64,000 bases of DNA from Escallonia rubra (GCA_033065855.1 JAVXUO010000884.1:558001-622000); one strand, 5' to 3'. Numbered from the stretch's first letter, positions 11,790 to 22,699 are shown. Numbers and translations are program-made. Notes: generated from the letters alone by a model not told the origin.

Positions 11790-13527
11790 ACTCAACCAGA
11801 AATTCCGGTCATAAACACAACCGGGTTCAACACAATAATTTGAACACACACCAACAATATGCACAGAGTGGACAAAAAAAAAAACTAGTCGCAAACTTTA
11901 ACAATATTTCGAACTAAGAGAGACATCGGCATAGCAATTGCCAACATCTCTTATCCACCATACAAAATTCACCATACCACCCTTCCTAGACCAAAAAAGT
12001 TCTTCGAAAAGTTTTTAGGAAAAATTACCAAAATACCCCATCTGGGTGGCAAATTACCAAAATGGCCCTTAGAGATTTTTGGCTCAAAAAATTTTCAAAA
12101 AAAAATCATAAAATGCTATTTTAAGCATCCTAAAGTGATTTTTGAGCTAAAAAATATTTTAAAAAAATTTTCGCCCGATCCCAAACCATTGTCCGGATCA
12201 AGTGTTTAAAAGCCGATTCGGCCAAAAAGAGCTAATGACTTCGGAATGAACCAAAATTTTGAAAAATGGAACTTCTAAACATTTTACAATCCTCATAAAA
12301 TTTTTGTGCGAGACCGCGCTAGTTTCGTATTTTAAATTTCACTGAAAATTTCTAAAATCATATTATTTGTTAACTCCCTTTCTGGCCTTAGAAAAATCCG
12401 AAATTTTTGCACAATGTAGGTCTCCTAAAAATAATTAGGGTCCTTTTTTTACACTTTGGTTAAATCTGACTCTAACTATTTTTAAAAACTTAGATTAGAA
12501 CTTGGCTAATTAATTTCTTATTTTTAGCGACGAAAACACATACTCTTCAAATCACTACACAAACTATCACACCTTAACTTTACACACTTGTCTTCCTCCT
12601 TCAAACTGCCGCACACCAGGGCACACACTACTCACACCCACGCACCAATTTCACATTAAACACATCTTAAATCACCTAAACACAACCTACACATTCATGC
12701 CCTATACACACTTAATTTACATAATTACACATATACAAATCCATACCTACTCACCAAATCTGGAGAAAACAAACGTTGTCACACACACAACACATTGCGC
12801 GAACCCACGGCACCCTCCAAACCTCACCAAAATCCTCACATACCCATTTCGCACAACTCAAACCTTCCTAATTCTCACTCTTTTGTATCCAAATCCCCCC
12901 ACAATTTCATACCCGTAACCCACCTCTTCACCGCAAAGCACACAGTGTCCAAACACACACATACAAGCTGAAATCATACCCTAAAACAGATACAAAGTAA
13001 ATCGAGGAAACTACCTTATGGAATTCCTTCAACTCTCTCCCTCTCTCAGTGTCTTCTTCCCCTTTTTTTTCTTCTTCTTCTTCTTCCCCGGCTCCCCTGT
13101 TTCCCTCTGTTTTCTTTAACCTCCCTTTTTTTTTTCTTCTCTGTTTCTTTCTGCTTAATGTCTTCTCTTCTCTCTTTTTTTTCTTCTTCCACCCGAGCCT
13201 CATTTATCCACACCATTACTTTAATGTTCATTCTAGCTTAGTCATCACCATCACGTAGGAGGTATCACTAGTGTGTGACAATTTCTCTAAAATTGACACT
13301 TAAGGCTTTAACTTTCCAAAATTGCAATTTGGCCCCTAAGGTTTCAAAATTTACATTTTGACCCCTCTAGTTTAGAGAAATTACACTTTAACCCAAAGCC
13401 ACACTAACCCCTCATTTAACTCCCTAACACCTAATTATCGTTAAAATGACGCTACTTAATAAAATAACCAGCTTTAGTTAATCAAACTCGCTGTTAGATT
13501 AATTTTCAGTATTTTCGGGGTATCACA
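11790..13527 (-). repeat. 3' LTR of the chromovirus, truncated
   Basis: On the minus strand it begins TGTGATACCCCGAAAATAC, right after the polypurine tract. It matches the 5' LTR from the CAACTACTCAACCAGAAATT block (11795 here, 31857 there) through the pyrimidine-rich stretch (about 13040-13190) to the end. An internal part present in the 5' LTR (about 32050-32580) is largely missing. The match stops at about 11790, where the host island starts. Confidence 0.88.
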
Positions 13528-13545
13528 CCCTCCTCCCCCCTAAAT
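13528..13545 (-). other. Polypurine tract of the chromovirus
   Basis: On the minus strand an AGGGGGGAGGAGGG run directly precedes the TGTGATACC start of the 3' LTR. It follows the CGAGGACGAAATT block commonly seen at the end of chromovirus pol. Confidence 0.8.
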
Positions 13546-13568
13546 AAATTTCGTCCTCGAAATAGGGA

Positions 13569-15135
13569 AAAATCTCATTCTGCAAAGACATGCGGATATC
13601 TCTACCGTATCAACGCTTTGGGTTCCCAGTTGGCCTCTTTTAGCGTGTGATTCCTCCAGATGAATTTAACCACATGTATTACTTTAGAACGTAACGCCTT
13701 CTCTTTTTTATCGCCCACTTCCACTGGTACGTCTTGATATGACAGATTGTCCTGAATCTCTACCAGCTCCAGCTGGATCACATGTGTTGGATCAGGAACA
13801 TACTTCCTAAGCATTGAAACATGGAACATGTTGTGCAAGTGGCTCACCTCTGGTGGTAGCTCGAGCATGTACGCCACCGTCTTAATTCTAGCCAAAATCT
13901 TAAATGGTCCGATGAACCTTGGACTTAACTTTCCCTGCTTTCCAAATCGCATGATGCCTTTCCACGGCAATACCTTCAAAAACACTAAGTCCCCTACTTC
14001 AGACTCGAGCATTCTACGCCTATTATCTACACAGCTTTTCTGCCGATCGTGTGCAGTACGAATCCTTTCTCGGATCACCTTCACCTTATCTTCCATTTCT
14101 TTGCACAGTTCCGTGCGGGACAATCTTCTTTCTCCCACCACATCCCAACAAATAGGCGTGCGACATCTTCGGCCATATAGTGCTTCATAGGGAGCCACTT
14201 CAATACTCGCTTGATAACTATTGTTATATGAGAATTCAATCAGAGACAACTGTTCATCCCAGGCTCTACCAAAATCAATTATGCACGCCCTCAACATATC
14301 CTCTAGTACATGTATGGTGCGTTTGGATTGGCCATCTGTCTGAGGACGAAAGGCAGTACTCATGGTCAACTTAGTTCCCATCTCTTCTTGGAAACTCTTC
14401 CAAAATCTTGAGGTGAACCTCGCGTCCCTGTCAAACACAATGGTTACCGGCGCCCCGTAACGGCTAACTACCTCCTTGATGTAGATTCGAGACAACCTTT
14501 CCATAGAATACCCTTCTCAAATAGGAGTAAACTGAGCTGTCTTGGTCAGCCTATCCACTACAACCCAGATAGACGTATTTTTACCGGTTGTTCGTGGTAA
14601 CCCTGACACAAAATCCATCGTAATGTGTTCCTATTTCCACTATGGCACAGAGAGTGGTTGCAACGGCCCGTCAATCTTTTAATGATTTACTTTTACTTGT
14701 TGACAGGTCAAACACCGGGATACAAACTCTGATATTTCTCTTTTCATCCCAGGCCATTAAAAATTTTGTCGTAAATCACGGTGCATCTTTGTTTCTCCCA
14801 GATGGATCGAATATTTAGAATTATGTGCCTCTGTCATAATCTCTGGTCTCAACTCGCCGACAAGCGGCACATATACTCGACCCTCATACTTGTAAACACC
14901 ATCTTTATCACAATCGAATTTCTCTTTCCTGTTTCTTTCGAAACCTTGCCGAATTTATGGTAGTCTTTCATCTCGACCTTGAGCTTTTCGAATCCGGTCA
15001 TAAAGTGTCGGTCTAATCTCTATATGAAGCAGGTTACCATCTCCTTCTCCCCAAACCCGAACCCGAACTTCAATTTTGAGTTTGTCCAAATCTTCAATGA
15101 TAGCCCTTTGTGTGGTAATCATCGCAGTTAGGTTC
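13569..15135 (-). pseudogene. Chromovirus integrase with C-terminal chromodomain, broken
   Basis: Reading down the minus strand from 15130: a linker with IRPTLYDRIRKAQ; a zinc-binding region with EAHNSKYSIHLGETKMH and WPGMKREISEFVSRCLTCQQ; the core with ITMDFVSGLP and VVDRLTKTAQF (first catalytic Asp); FDRDARFTSRFWKSFQ (second Asp); then GQSKRTIHVLEDMLR, where family members have Glu at the Lys position. The GPF-type motif (LSPRFIGPFKILARI) and chromodomain-like end (VHVVKFIWRN…EANWEP) follow. A stop near 14517, others upstream and the Glu-to-Lys change mean it is inactive. The 5' edge is the insertion point of the 15136-25887 element. Confidence 0.92.
15131..15135. other. Target-site duplication GGTTC, left copy
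   Basis: GGTTC at 15131-15135 is repeated at 25888-25892, flanking the inserted LTR. Confidence 0.85.
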
Positions 15136-15665
15136 TGTCACGACCCGAACCCACGGGTAAGCCCATGTGCTAGGTACATGACCGACCGCAGACCCATTCA
15201 GACAACTATTTAGGGTTCTGCCAGGCCTTACTTAAACCTGTACACAATTCTAGAGTCATACATTAACTTATAATACCATAACAGGACTTCTAAAGATGTC
15301 CTTACAGTTCTTTCCAAAATTATCTCTATTGAATTCCTCCATAATGACTGATATAATTTATTTAAAAGAAACCTCCTGAGATTACGCTACGAACAATTCA
15401 AGAAAATAAACCGGCAGTTCTACAATTTCTCAAGAACTTAAACCAACTTCCTAACGAGCATTTCCTGCGGCTTCATTTTCATTACCCTCATAGTACTCAG
15501 ATTCATCTAGGTGATCACCTGAAAACATTTATAAAAAGGGGTGAGCTGGTGGCCCAGTAAATACCCATGCCATATCCCTAAAATAAAATTGAGGGTTTCA
15601 AATATGCCATGGTTTTCCTTTTTCAAAATAAGGAATTCAATATCACCAAGATAAAACTTAACTCA

Positions 15666-15727
<62 letters not shown>
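15666..15727. repeat. (CA)n(TA)n microsatellite
   Basis: About 18 CA units run directly into about 13 TA units inside the solo LTR. Confidence 0.95.
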
Positions 15728-15824
15728 GTACTTGCAGTAAAAAGATTCTCGAATTAGAATATAATCAACCAAAAGCTTAATTAAGAACTGTCACAGTTAA
15801 TCATAACACACTACAAGAAAAGAC

Positions 15825-16140
15825 AGATTTAGCGACGGAATACATTCCGTCGCTAAAAACATCTTTCAGCGACGGAATAAGCCGTCGATTAACATCTGTC
15901 GGTAAATATTTTCAGCGACAGAATATTTCGTCGCTAAAAGCCTTTGCCAACGGACTATTACAGATGCACTTTTGTCGACGGATAGTACCGTCGCTAAATA
16001 GTTTATACAATTTTATAATTTTTGATAATTTTAAAAAAATATAGAAGCGACGGAATAATTCGGTCAGTAAAAATTCCGTCGTTGAATGTTCGGATTTATC
16101 GACGAACTTTTATCGACAGAATTAGTCCGTCGCGAAAAGT
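15825..16140. repeat. Left subterminal repeats of CACTA copy 1
   Basis: Repeated AGCGACGGAAT and CCGTCGCTAAA in both orientations. Family knowledge: such motifs are bound by the TnpA-type protein in CACTA elements; that role here is inferred. Confidence 0.85.
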
Positions 16141-16177
16141 CTTTTATAAAATAGCCTTTTTCTTTTCCTTTCTCCCA

Positions 16178-16213
<36 letters not shown>

Positions 16214-16816
16214 ACTGGTGCACTGGCGACCTTCACTTCTACGGCAACCCACCATCGACGCCGCGCCACCACTGCCAAGCAGCGACGGTCTCTGTTATCG
16301 ACGGCAACCCACCCCCGACGGTGAGTCTGCTTCTTGCGTCATCAAGGAAAGAGAACGAAGCAGGTGACCTAACCCAAACTGGTCGCCGGAGGATCTCGCC
16401 TTCGTTTCCGCCGCCGTCACCAGATTCTGACGAAGTGAATTTCTAAATTCGGTAAGCTCCTTGCTGTGATTCGGCGAAGTGAATTTCACGAATTCCTTTA
16501 CTAATTTTCTATCTAGCGTTACTGAATTTCACGAATTCTTTGACTTTGCTGCTTTTGTGCTTCTTCCTTCACTAGTTGTGCATCTAGGGTTTCAGTAATT
16601 GGCTTGAGAATAGGTTGAACGTGGTTAGGAATTCATTTGTTTTATTTTCCGTTAGGAGAATGTTTGTGTAGGTTGGGGGAGTGTGTTTATAAAACAGGGG
16701 TGGTGTGATGGGGTTTGGGGTTGGTGCAGCGTTATTATTTCAGAAAAGGTGCGATAAGCAAAAACATAAAAACAGTCAGGTACCGGTAAATTTAACTAAA
16801 ACAATTAAGCAGTATC

Positions 16817-17791
16817 CAGTGTTATTAAAGGCGCAGGCGCACCTAAGGCGCAAAAAGGTCCTTGGAGCCTAGGCGCAAGGCGCAGGCGCGCGCCTTTTCG
16901 AAGCAAGGCGCAAAATTACAATAAATATAAATAAATAAATAATAGTGCATTAAAACAATAAAATTACATTTAAAAAAACATTTCTTTTTCAGTATACTTC
17001 CTATGAGAACCACAAAGAACTAGATATTGTACCTTATTTTTGTACATATGTTTTAAGTCTTTCACATCCCCAATTTATCGATAATGAGCGTATTAAATAA
17101 TATCCTCATTTTATGATTATTAAATCTATAAGTCTTCAAATCAATCCTCATCTTCTCCACGGACGTGTGAATCAGATCCATGCGCTCCAGCGTGTGCTCT
17201 ACCGACAAGATATTAGGCGCCACCATAACGATCGCATCCTCTTCGTCCCACGCGTTGATGGCGTGCACGGCGTTGAACCCCGGCACGTCGAACCACCGCA
17301 TGTCGGACTCGTCCCTCGCTTAGCGCGGGATCACGCCGATCCTGGGCACTTTTGCCAGGTCCGCGCCTACCAGAGAGCCGCCGCCGACGAGCATGTCCAT
17401 CAGGTTCATGCCTATTTGGATGTCGCCGAAGATTGCGTGCTTCTTGGTGATGGCGAAGTCGTGGAGGAAGGAGGGGCGTGTCATGGTGAAGATTGGGACG
17501 TCTGGTTGCTTGTTGCCGTCGGCGTCGAAGTGGAAGAAGGTGAGGAATGGAGGCATCGGGCCGTAGCGGAAGGCAAAAGCTTCACCTGCAGAGATAAAAA
17601 GCTTCACCTGCAGCGCCAAGCTTCACCTGCAGCGCCTAGCTTCGCGCCTCCCGCCCCGCTGTGCGCCTAGCGCCTGGGCGCCTAGGCTCACAAGGCGCGC
17701 GCCTAGTTGAACGCGCTGTGCCTAGCCTAGGCGAGGAGCGGGTTGTGCGCCTGAGCGCGCCTTGCGCCTAGGCGCGCTTTTAATAACACTG
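16817..17791. mobile_element. Non-autonomous hAT transposon carrying a captured CCD4 fragment
   Basis: The terminal inverted repeats start CAGTGTTATTAAA on both sides and continue into GGCGC-rich subterminal sequence (about 16828-16915 and 17660-17785). The TSD is a perfect 8 bp, GCAGTATC (16809-16816 and 17792-17799), diagnostic of hAT insertion. The 975-bp interior has no transposase. Instead it holds a 457-bp stretch of CCD4 coding sequence on the minus strand. Just right of it, a 31-bp unit ending CAGTATCATGTACCTAAA is repeated three times. Confidence 0.93.
17131..17587 (-). pseudogene. CCD4: Captured fragment of carotenoid cleavage dioxygenase 4 (CCD4)
   Basis: On the minus strand the translation runs GEAFAFRYGP, FLTFFHFDADGNKQPDVPIF, SFLHDFAIT, DIQIGMN, GGGS.VGADLAKVPRIGVIPR, then MRWFDVPGF, HAINAWDEEDAIV, APNILSVEHTLERMDLIH and RIDLKT. 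This is the middle of plant CCD4, a plastid non-haem iron enzyme that cleaves carotenoids to apocarotenoids; the His in SFLHDF is in a conserved position. About 152 of some 600 codons are present. One in-frame TAA (17320-17322) replaces the residue usually Tyr after VIPR. Similarity ends abruptly at both sides, with a short AAGCTTCACCTGCAG duplication at the right edge. It cannot encode an enzyme. It lies antisense to the CACTA genes. Confidence 0.9.
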
Positions 17792-18039
17792 GCAGTATCA
17801 TGTACCTAAACATTAAGCAGTATCATGTACCTAAACATTAAGCAGTATCATGTACCTAAATTTAACTAAAAACAATGCATCTAAAATGAGGGATTCGGGT
17901 AAACCCTGTGAGGGTAAACCTGTACCTAAATTAGCTTCCCGCTTTATGATGTGCCTTGCACTTTGGCACTTGGGTACGCTAAGCTCTCGCTTCCTTCGCC
18001 CGCTGCAACTAACCTTAGGAGAAGCGCTACTAATTGAAC

Positions 18040-18905
18040 TCCTAATTGAACCCTAAATTGAATGCCCTAATCCAACCGAACCCTATATTGAACTAATAGA
18101 ACCCCCTAATTGAACCCTAAATTGAAGTAATTGAACCCTAATTAAACCCAAAATTGAAAGCCCTAATCGAATCAAACCCTAAATTAAACTAATTGAACTC
18201 CTAATTGAACCCTAAATTGAATGCCCAAAATCAACCGAACCCTAAATTGAACTAATAAAACCCCCTAATTGAACCCTAAATTGAAGTAATTGAATCCTAA
18301 TTAAACCCTAAATTGAATGCCCTAATCGAATTGAACCCTAAATTAAACTAATTGAACCCCTAATTGAATGTCCTGATCCAACCGAACCCTAAATTGAAAT
18401 AATTGAACCCCCTACTTGAACCCTAAATTGAATGCCCCAAATCAACCGAACCCTAAATTTAATCAATATAACCCCCTAATTGAACCCTAAATTGATGTAA
18501 TTGAACCCTAATTAAACCCTAAATTGAATGCCCTAATCGAATTGAACCCTAAATTAAACTAATTGAACCCTAAATTGAATGCCCTAATCCAACCGAACCC
18601 TAAATTGAACTAATAGAACCCCCTAATTGAACCCTAAATTGAAGTAATTGAACCCAAATTAAACCCTAAATTGAATGCCCTAATCGAATCGAACCCTAAA
18701 TTAAACTAATTGAACCCTAAATTGAATGCCACAAATCAACCGAACCCTAAATTGAATCAATAGAACCCCTAATTGAACCATAAATTTCTGTAATTGAACC
18801 CTACATTGAATGCTCTAATCGAACCGAACCCTAAATTAAACTAATTGAACCCCTAATTGAACCCTAAATTAAATGCCCTAATACAATCGAACCCTAAATT
18901 AAAAT
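18040..18905. repeat. Degenerate tandem array rich in the plant telomere motif CCCTAAA
   Basis: Short units alternate GAACCCTAAATTGAA, TGCCCTAATC, CCCCCTAATTGAA and similar. CCCTAAA or close variants occur dozens of times, always embedded in AACCCTAAATTGAA. The array is repeated in mirror image in CACTA copy 2 (57250-58240). It is not a true telomeric run, because the heptamers are not contiguous. Confidence 0.9.
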
Positions 18906-19139
18906 AATTCAAGAGCATCGGATATGTGCATTTTGAACAATTTCTTCCCATTTGAACATTGATAATTTTTTTGATAATTTTAGGTTGTTAATTGTGCATT
19001 TGAGAATTGTGATTATTGATCTGTGATTTTAGGTTGTTAATTGATGATTTTAGATTGTTAATTGTGCATTGAGCATTTGAGATATTGAGATTATTGAAGG
19101 AGGATGGGACCCAATTGGATTGAATGTGTGATTTTTGTT

Positions 19140-19730
19140 AATTTTTATTGCATTGAGCATTTGAGAATTGAGAATTGAGATTGTTGATGGAGGATGGGAC
19201 CCAATTGGATTGTGATACCTGTTAGTTAGCACAGACACGGACACCACGTCTGATCGACGGTTTCTGACATTTAAAAAATAAATTAACGTATGCTGATGTG
19301 TCTGGAGGTGCGTGTCGGTGGGCGTCAGACACGTGTCCGAAGGCGTCGGACACGTGTCGGTATGCGTCAGACACGTGTCCGGAGGTGTCAGACACGTATC
19401 GGACACCATATCGACACCCTATATGAGGTGTCGAAATTGAGATTGTTGAATGCGGATGGGACCCAATTGGATTGAGATACCTGTTAGTTACCGCAGACAC
19501 GGACACCACGTCTGATCGACGGTGTCCGACATTTAAAACACAAATTAACGTATGCCGATGTGTCTGGAGGTGCGTGTCGGTGGGCGTCGAATACGTGTCT
19601 GGAGGCGTCGGACACGTGTCCGGAGGCGTCAGGCACGTGTCGGTATGTGTCGGACAAGTGTCCGGAGGTGTCAGACACGTATCGGACACCATATCGACAC
19701 CCTATATGAGGTGTCGGAATTGAGCAACTG
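19140..19730. repeat. Two 262-bp tandem units with GTGTCCGACACGTGTC palindromes
   Basis: The segment GATGGGACCCAATTGGATTG…GACACCACGTCTGATCGACGG recurs with a 262-bp period (GACACC at 19240 and 19502). Within each unit ACACGTGTCC and its inverse recur several times. One homologous unit is in CACTA copy 2 (56740-56960). Open frames across it are repeat artefacts. Confidence 0.88.
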
Positions 19731-19979
19731 TTGAATGTGCATTAAATTTAGGTTAGTTAGGTTAATGCGACATTTTTAGCATGCACCCCCTGAAATCTCA
19801 TCGTGGCTCCAGTACTGGCTATAATTAGCCCTAATTAGTCCTGATTAACAATATTTTAGTAAATCAATTAACCCTAATTAGCTCTAACAAGCCTAATTAG
19901 TTTTAATTAACCCTAAGAACCTAATGAAAATCAAATTAGCCGTAATTACCCCAAATTAGCCCAAATGAACCCAATTATG

Positions 19980-20640
19980 GGCATAATGATTAGCCCTAAC
20001 ATAACCCAATTAAGCCTAATTAGCCCTAATTAGGACTAATCTTCACTACACGGCACAATTAAATCCTAATTAGGACTAAATAACCCTAATTAGTCCTAAT
20101 CAACCCTAATTAGCTATAATTATCCGAAACTAGCTCTCATTAACATTAATTAGCCCTAACATAACCCAATTAAGCCTAATTAGCCCTAATTAGGACTAAT
20201 CTTCACTACTCGGCACAATTAAACCCTAATTAGGACTAAATAACCCTAATTAGTCCTAATCAACACTAATTAGCTATAATTATTCGAAACTAGCCCTTAT
20301 TAACATTAATTAGCCCTAACATAGCCCAATTAAGCCTAATTAGCCCTAATTAGGACTAATCAGCACTACTCGGCACAATTAAACCCTAATTAGGACTAAA
20401 TAACCCTAATTAGTCATAATCAACCCTAATTAGCTATAATTATCCGAAACTAGCCCTCATTAACATTAATTAGCCCTAACATAACCCAATTAAGCCTAAT
20501 TAGCCATAATTAGGACTAATCAGCACTACTCGGCACAATTAAACCCTAATTAGGACTAAATAATCCTAATTAGTCCTAATCAACCCTAATTAGCTATAAT
20601 TAATACTCGTAATTAACCCTAATAAGCCAGTTAGCCCTAA
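19980..20640. repeat. 160-bp tandem array, about four units, TAATTAGG-rich
   Basis: CGGCACAATTAAA recurs at 20052, 20212, 20372 and 20532, an exact 160-bp period. The units are built from CCCTAATTAG and its near-palindromic variants. CACTA copy 2 has about two units (56160-56480; period about 161). Confidence 0.93.
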
Positions 20641-20749
20641 TTAACCCTACTAACCCAGTTAGCCATAATTACTCCATGTTGCCCAGAGATGGTTCAATTA
20701 CTTGTTATTTACAAACCCTGCCTTCTTTATATTAGTTGTTGTTTTGAGA

Positions 20750-21260
20750 AGTCCATTGGCAACGAAATGGTTCAACTCATTGCCAACGAATTCTATTTAA
20801 TGTGGAATTGGTAACATATGTAACGATCTTTCTGCAGTTTTGATATTTCAGAAAGATTCTTGCATATGTTATCAATTTCTGAACGCATGCATGCATAGAA
20901 ACCCTTAGTTCCCGTTCAAAGGTACTCATTACAAAGTAATGCTTTGTAATGAGCATTTGGATGTCCAGTTTGAACAATTTGGAAAAGCTAATTGTTTATA
21001 AAACAGTGTTTTGACTCATGCTTTGTGTTCTATGTCGTGAATATTTGGTACACGTTCTCGTGTGATTCTCCAGGTGCACACAGATCTGGTGTTCTAACAT
21101 CCGTCAAACCTTCCTGAGCAAGGTTAGATGAATGTTAGAACACCTAATCGATGTCGTGTACTTGGAGAAATGCGGGGAGGTGCTGCCGAATTTTCCACAG
21201 ACATAGGACTAAGCATGAGTGATTCACTGTTTTATAAACATGTGCTTTTCTGAATGGGAT
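20750..21260. repeat. Cluster of inverted repeats upstream of tnp2
   Basis: Four hairpins in a row. (i) A TTGGCAA/TTGCCAA hairpin at about 20756-20790. (ii) An arm pair of about 30 bp at 20811-20842 and 20853-20881, centred on TTTCTGCAG. (iii) CTCATTACAAAG/CTTTGTAATGAG at about 20925-20953. (iv) A long foldback, about 20985-21260, whose arms run from TTTATAAAACAGTG inward to GGTGTTCTAACAT/ATGTTAGAACACC. The same series is present in mirror image in copy 2 (about 55530-56040). It lies about 140 bp before the tnp2 start codon. Confidence 0.85.
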
Positions 21261-21395
21261 AGGACCACTACCTGTTCAAGAGTGGAGGGGAAATATGTAG
21301 ACATGTTGTAACATTCATGCATTCATATTTACATCGGCAATGCCTAATCACTGGTCATAATTGAAGGTGGTATACAATACGATAATTCAGTCGTC

Positions 21396-21749
21396 ATGTC
21401 AGTCGATCGAAGTTGGATGAAAAGGAAGAATGCTGAAGATTTTGAGTGTCACGTTGACAAATTTCTCGACTTCGCTTATGCGCATCCTGCACATGTTGAC
21501 CTTGATAAGATAAGGTGTCCGTGCGGTAGATGTGAGTTGTTGCACTGGAGAAAAAGAATTGAAGTAAAATGGCATCTTCGTCGGTATGGTTTTATGGGTG
21601 GATACACAAGGTGGACGCAGCACGGGGAAACGATAGTATTGTCGTCCAACCCGGCTAGTCAAACTAAAGTTAGGGAGGAGACACGATATGATTACCGAGA
21701 TATGATTATGGATGCTGGGTATTGTCGTCCAACCCAATTAGTATACTGA
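21396..21749 (+). pseudogene. tnp2: tnp2 N-terminal part (transposase-associated domain)
   Basis: Encodes 117 residues opening MSVDRSWMKRKN, with a Cys cluster CPCGRCELLHW and WHLRRYGFMGGYTRWTQHGE. These are the marks of the transposase-associated domain that begins CACTA TNP2/TnpD proteins. It ends DYRDMIMDAGY and then meets foreign filler and a stop. In copy 2 the same point (DMIMDAGHANVDW) runs on into the rest of the protein. The central DDE-containing region is deleted here. Confidence 0.9.
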
Positions 21750-21791
21750 TTTATCCTTAATTTTTACCGTCATCTACAATAGGTTCAGTCA

Positions 21792-22532
21792 ATGGATAGA
21801 CGAGTGGCCTCCTGCTTGAAATTACTAGCCAAAGGCCCTAACAAACAAACATCCTGTTACGGAGGCTATATCATCAACGGGTTTAGGTTTAACGTAAAAG
21901 ATGATGACCGAATAAAACAAACCCAAAACAGTGGAGTCTTGGTCAACGGCGACTGTTATGCCGAGAATTGCATGGACTTTTACGGAGAACTAGATGAGAT
22001 TGTTGAGCTAACATATCTGGGTTCCCAAAACTGCCTGGTAATGTTCAAGTGTACGTGGTTCGATGCCACATGTAGTAGAGGAATCCATGTTAGCTCTCAA
22101 GGGATTATAGATGTCAATGTCAAGTCAAGACTTGCATCAGACGAGCCATTTGTGTTTGCTAGTCAAGCTGTACAAGTCTTTTACGCGGAGGACGTTGCCA
22201 ATTCCAAATCTCATTGGTATACAACTATCAAGTCCAAGAAATTGCCCGTGACATATGACAGTGAGCTAGAATCCTTTCAAGCCGACCAACCACGTGTCTT
22301 GTTTCCTGTTGAGGTCAACAACGAGGAGGACGATCTTCCTCTTCCAACAACACTTCTTGTGGGAGAAGAAGTCGTAGATGATGACACGGAAGATGTGGAA
22401 AGTGTTGGAGATGATGTGACCGAGTCTACTGATGAAGGGGATGAATTAGAAGATGAAGAGGACGACGAGTCCCACGAAGAAGAGGGGGACAAGGAAAGTG
22501 ATGAAGATGATTCGCAAACTGAAAATGATTGA
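21792..22532 (+). pseudogene. tnp2: tnp2 C-terminal part (DUF4216) with acidic tail
   Basis: A 246-codon open frame that begins within the original tnp2 at MDRRVASCLKLL. It contains GGYIINGFRFNVKDDDR, TQNSGVLVNGD, YLGSQNCLVMFKCTWFD and FVFASQAVQVFYAED, the DUF4216 domain at the end of CACTA TNP2. The last 70 residues are almost all Asp, Glu and Ser. The ATG is probably an internal codon exposed by the deletion. Without the catalytic core it cannot transpose DNA; whether the fragment is expressed is unknown. Confidence 0.9.
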
Positions 22533-22699
22533 CTTGTAATGTTGTAACATCACGGGAAAAATGTAGTAACATTTTAGAACTTGGTGTTTATTGATGTGTT
22601 TTTGCACATCCGTTCATTTATATATATATATATAGTGCCGATGATGATTTATGCCAAATTATTGTTCTTCACGTGTTAATGTCTTTGTATATAATCAAT

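Noticed and set aside
18040..18905. CRISPR-like or true telomeric array
   Set aside because: The sequence is plant nuclear DNA, spacing is irregular and spacers are not unique. The CCCTAAA heptamers are not contiguous, so it is neither a CRISPR array nor a telomere tract.
21792..22532. A stand-alone acidic DUF4216 host gene
   Set aside because: Copy 2 shows the same sequence is continuous with tnp2, so the ATG is an internal Met exposed by deletion.
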